Assembly (NCBI GenBank): GCA_017881985.1
Contig: JADGQH010000044.1
Location: 1 to 15,957, forward strand
DNA length: 15,957 nt
Direction of reading: 5' to 3'
From: Chloroflexota bacterium
GTDB taxonomy: Bacteria; Chloroflexota; Limnocylindria; Limnocylindrales; CSP1-4
Position numbers and translations under genes: made by a program. A model generated the notes under the pieces. That model worked only from the letters and a program-made list of their open reading frames with translations. It was not told where the DNA came from and did no database searches. This document shows positions 13,732-15,957 of this stretch, piece by piece. The first letter of the stretch is position 1. Each line of letters opens with the position of its first letter.

Positions 13732-14745
13732 CTAGGGGGCGGCGCTCGGAGAGGCGCTCGGAGAGGCGCCGGGAGACGCTGACGGCGGCGGGATCACGAG
13801 CTTCTGCCCGGCGAAGATCAGGTTCGGGTTGGCGATCCCGTTCGCGGCCTCGAGCGCCTGGAGCGTGACCCCGAACGACGCCGCGATCCGGCCGAGCTGA
13901 TCGCCTCGCTTGACCACGTAGGTGCGGGCCGTCGCCGTCGGTGTTGGGGCCGCACTGGCGAGAGACGACGGGGATGCGGCCGGCGCCGGTGAAGTGGCCA
14001 CGCTTGGGACAGGCGTCGCCGACGGCACGGCGCCGCTGGGGGCGGGCGAGACGATGGGCGTGTCGCCGGCCGGAAGCGGCATGAGCAGGGGAAGGGCCAT
14101 CCCGATCACGAAACCACCGACGCCGACGACCACGAGGATCAGCAGCCCAAGGAGGACCGAGACGATGGGCGACCGGCGGCGTGGCCCGGGTGCAGCATCA
14201 TCGGGAAGCGGCGGGACCGTCCGGGGGATCGTCCCGGGCGGCGGGGGCGGCTCCAGATCGCCCTCCTCGTCGGACTCGCCAGGCGCCTCGGCTGCATCGG
14301 CCGCCTCGGGCACGACCGCCGCCTCGGGCTCAACCATCGCGGCCGGAGCGACCCCGGCCGCAGCGACTGCCGCCGGAGGGATCGCCGCAGGAACAACCGC
14401 GGTGGGAACGGCCGCGGCGGCGAGGGGTGCCGCCGTCTCGGGAACCGACCTCGCGTCGGCGACGGTCGTCGCGGGCTCGGTCGCGGCATCCGCCCCTTCG
14501 CTGATCGCTTCGTCGCGGAACCAGCCGGGCGGCTCGTCCATCGGGCCCGGCAGCATGTCGCCGCCCGCCCGATCCGGCGACCCGGCCCACGTGGCGGCCT
14601 CCGCCTCTGCGGCTGCCTCGGCAGCGGCTTCGGCCGCGGCGGCCGCCTCGGCGCCCAGGCCCTCGCCGGCGGCGGGCGTGCCGGCGGCCCCGGCCACATC
14701 TCCGGAACGGGTGCGCCTGGGTCGGTATGGGTGTGGCTTCGGCAC
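13732..14745 (-). CDS. Single-pass membrane protein with extracellular LysM domain
   Basis: This 337-residue protein has a long Ala/Pro/Glu-rich, probably disordered N-terminal part (1-185), a positively charged turn (PRRRS, 188-192), one membrane helix (193-222), a Pro/Ser/Thr linker and a C-terminal LysM domain (275-319: TYVVKRGDQLGRIAASFGV and the closing GQKLVIPP). The Arg cluster before the helix suggests a cytoplasmic N-terminus and an outside LysM, which would bind peptidoglycan or a related glycan. The last residues are Ala-Ser-Pro repeats encoded by three 12-bp tandem units. The start is GTG 14745, with TACAAT 7 nt upstream and no Shine-Dalgarno, so the mRNA is probably leaderless. 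It lies 72 bp after the ABC-2 permease on the same strand. Function beyond wall binding is unknown. Confidence 0.8.
   Translation of the reverse strand: MPKPHPYRPRRTRSGDVAGAAGTPAAGEGLGAEAAAAAEAAAEAAAEAEAATWAGSPDRAGGDMLPGPMDEPPGWFRDEAISEGADAATEPATTVADARSVPETAAPLAAAAVPTAVVPAAIPPAAVAAAGVAPAAMVEPEAAVVPEAADAAEAPGESDEEGDLEPPPPPGTIPRTVPPLPDDAAPGPRRRSPIVSVLLGLLILVVVGVGGFVIGMALPLLMPLPAGDTPIVSPAPSGAVPSATPVPSVATSPAPAASPSSLASAAPTPTATARTYVVKRGDQLGRIAASFGVTLQALEAANGIANPNLIFAGQKLVIPPPSASPGASPSASPSAAP
13741..13776. repeat. Three 12-bp tandem repeats at the 3' end of the LysM gene
   Basis: GGCGCTCGGAGA occurs twice in a row and then once as GGCGCCGGGAGA (13741-13752, 13753-13764, 13765-13776). In frame the units encode the Ala-Ser-Pro-Ser/Gly repeats of the C-terminal tail. 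The unit length keeps frame, so copy number may vary between strains. Confidence 0.8.
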
Positions 14746-14752
14746 GGGCCGG

Positions 14753-14758
14753 ATTGTA
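14753..14758 (-). promoter_or_regulatory. -10 hexamer TACAAT of a leaderless LysM gene mRNA
   Basis: TACAAT on the minus strand is followed by exactly 7 nt (CCGGCCC) and the GTG start at 14745. No Shine-Dalgarno is present, so translation probably begins at the mRNA 5' end. It implies that the LysM gene has its own promoter, apart from the upstream ABC transporter genes. Confidence 0.55.
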
Positions 14759-14799
14759 CGGGCCCGAGGCGGCGGCCGTGGGCGGGTTGCCGCGGGCGC

Positions 14800-14824
14800 G
14801 CCTCTACCCCCGTGCCTCTACCCC
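14800..14824. repeat. Direct repeat GCCTCTACCCC, two copies, around the permease stop
   Basis: GCCTCTACCCC occurs at 14800-14810 and again at 14814-14824, a period of 14 bp, and the second copy contains the stop codon of the leftward permease gene. It looks like a small local duplication; I see no function. Confidence 0.6.
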
Positions 14825-15660
14825 GCGTCCGAGATCTCGAACCGAGCAAGGCGCCGCGCCCCGAGCCAGAACGCGACGACCGTCACGACGACTGCCAGGA
14901 CCAGGCCGGTCACCAGCGGAACATCGCGCGCGAGCGTGCCTGCCTCCGGGCCGGCGATCCCCGCGGCCACGGCCAGCCCGTACTCACGGATCGAGAGGAG
15001 CCGCGTCCCGGAGAAGAACGTGGCGACCAGGCCCTCCCAGAGGAGGACGTACGCGAGCCCGGCAATGAGCGCCCGGCCCGTCCACACGGACAGCGTCACG
15101 AAGACGGCCGTGTAGGCGATCACGGAGAGCACGACGCCGACCAGCATGCCGAGAAGGAGCCCTGGCGAATCGAGGCGCACGAGCAGCAGGCCCGTGAGCA
15201 GGGTCGAGGTCCCGCACAGCAGGACGCCGGCTGTCCCGGCGACGAGCATCTTGGCCAGGATGATCCAGCCGCGCCCAACCGGCTTGGCCAGGAGATGGAC
15301 CACGGTTCCATCGTCGATCTCGGCCCCGATCGCCGTCGTGCCCAGGATGAGGGCAACAAGCGGGACGACGGTGGTCATGACCAGCGAGTCGTAGAGCTGG
15401 CGGGTGATCTGTGCCGTTGTGCCGAGGCCGCCGCCGACGACGAGGATGGCCGCAACCCCGACCGGCGCGAGCGCGAGGAGGCCGACGAGCAGGATCCGCC
15501 GCCTGCCGAGGAGACCACGCATCGTGACGTCGACGAGCGGACCGAGGACCGACGCGCCGAGCACGGGCGCCGAGGGGCGACGCGGAATGGGCGGCGGTGA
15601 CGGCGCCGCCGCGGGCCATCCGGGCACGGGGTCGCGACGGGATGGAGCGGCCCCGCTCAT
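14818..15660 (-). CDS. ABC-2 type transporter permease
   Basis: This 280-residue protein is an ABC-2 family permease. After a Pro-rich cytoplasmic N-terminus (about 1-45) it has about six hydrophobic segments, near 56-76, 92-112, 134-160, 168-190, 197-217 and 246-268. The loop GAEIDDGTVVHLLAKPVGRG (112-131) followed by WIILAKML is the family's E-x-x-x-G-T-x-x-x-L-L-x-x-P-V-x-R element, which contacts the ATPase. The ATG at 15660 overlaps the stop of the ATPase gene by 4 bp (ATGA), so the two are translationally coupled and form one exporter. What it exports cannot be told; NatAB-like ion, drug or lipid export are all possible. Confidence 0.88.
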   Translation of the reverse strand: MSGAAPSRRDPVPGWPAAAPSPPPIPRRPSAPVLGASVLGPLVDVTMRGLLGRRRILLVGLLALAPVGVAAILVVGGGLGTTAQITRQLYDSLVMTTVVPLVALILGTTAIGAEIDDGTVVHLLAKPVGRGWIILAKMLVAGTAGVLLCGTSTLLTGLLLVRLDSPGLLLGMLVGVVLSVIAYTAVFVTLSVWTGRALIAGLAYVLLWEGLVATFFSGTRLLSIREYGLAVAAGIAGPEAGTLARDVPLVTGLVLAVVVTVVAFWLGARRLARFEISDAG

Positions 15661-15957
15661 CGGCGCACCAGGTAGTCGAAGACCGACTCGAGCGACTCGT
15701 CGGCGGGGGCCAGCTCGAAGATCGAGACGCCGGCGTCGCGTGCCATGACCGGGAGCTCGCGGGTGAACGTCGCGAAGTCCGCCGTTCGCACGTCCAGCCG
15801 GCCGTCCTCGAAGGTGAGCCCGGAGACCGTGGGCCGGCCGGCCAGGCGGCCCGCCAATGCGCGATCGTCGGACGTCCGGAGCGTGAAGGAGTGCGGGCGA
15901 TCGGTCATCAACCGCCGGATCTCGCGGAAGTCGCCCGACGCGGCGAGGCGCCCCGAC
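15657..15957 (-). CDS. ABC transporter ATP-binding protein, C-terminal part only
   Basis: The gene runs off the right edge, so only the last 99 residues are visible. They follow the ABC domain: GRLAASGDFREIRRLMTDRP resembles the post-H-loop part of ABC-2 exporter ATPases (the 'G-x-L-A-A-x-G' strand and the 'x-E-I-R' helix), and the C-terminal sequence DESLESVFDYLVRR is the usual end of such ATPases. No Walker motifs lie inside the window. An apparent TTG start near 15911 is only where an open frame can begin; the reading frame continues upstream to the window edge. Its stop overlaps the start of the permease gene by 4 bp, so it is the ATPase of that transporter. Confidence 0.8.
   Translation of the reverse strand, partial: SGRLAASGDFREIRRLMTDRPHSFTLRTSDDRALAGRLAGRPTVSGLTFEDGRLDVRTADFATFTRELPVMARDAGVSIFELAPADESLESVFDYLVRR

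Overview
The window is a GC-rich chromosomal segment with 15 protein genes, one of them cut by the right edge. I see no rRNA, tRNA, CRISPR array, insertion sequence or phage gene. The very high GC content, the Ala/Ser/Pro-rich linkers on exported proteins, the Tat lipoprotein oxidase, the archaeal/thermophile-flavoured class III aminotransferase and the apparent mix of leaderless and Shine-Dalgarno-led genes suggest a high-GC Chloroflexota (Limnocylindria-like) or a related Terrabacteria lineage. That placement is inference; there is no marker RNA in the window.

Layout, left to right. Positions 1-435 hold no convincing gene: an AT-richer patch at the far left, then several small hairpins and palindromes in front of a Tat-exported two-domain multicopper oxidase (436-1833, +), followed by a UspA-type stress protein (1877-2293, +). 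Facing them is a leftward set of catabolic genes. In transcription order these are a HAD-IIA phosphatase (8372-7458), a 1-pyrroline-5-carboxylate dehydrogenase-type aldehyde dehydrogenase (7340-5775), a class III omega-aminotransferase (5623-4298), and the alpha and beta subunits of a family I CoA-transferase (4289-3369 and 3369-2548). The last three are tightly packed and almost certainly one operon. A perfect 16-bp inverted repeat separates the dehydrogenase from the aminotransferase, and two short AT-rich palindromes spaced 21 bp apart lie in front of the aminotransferase. Together these genes would take an omega-amino acid (ornithine, 4-aminobutyrate or 5-aminovalerate) through a semialdehyde to an acid and then to a CoA thioester.

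Divergent from the HAD gene are the enoyl-ACP reductase FabI (8585-9373, +) and a DUF427 protein (9426-9965, +). Next comes the most interesting part: a Fur-family metalloregulator (10476-10009, -) divergent from an energy-coupling-factor (ECF) metal transporter. In that transporter the substrate-binding CbiM/NikM component and the EcfT/CbiQ component are one 726-residue polypeptide (10625-12805, +), followed with a 4-bp overlap by the ATPase CbiO (12802-13692, +), which carries a His-rich tail. A 22-bp Fur-family-like inverted repeat sits between regulator and transporter and overlaps the predicted -35 of the transporter promoter. The TGCAA-N4-TTGCA core of the box and the metal-site sequence (Met1, His2, His67 in a GGTTAH context) point to nickel rather than cobalt.

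The right end is leftward: a bitopic LysM protein (14745-13732), an ABC-2 permease (15660-14818) and the C-terminal part of its ATPase (to the window edge). Three leftward genes (HAD phosphatase, Fur-type regulator, LysM protein) have a TAnnnT -10 hexamer exactly 7 nt before the start codon and no Shine-Dalgarno, the expected geometry of leaderless mRNAs.
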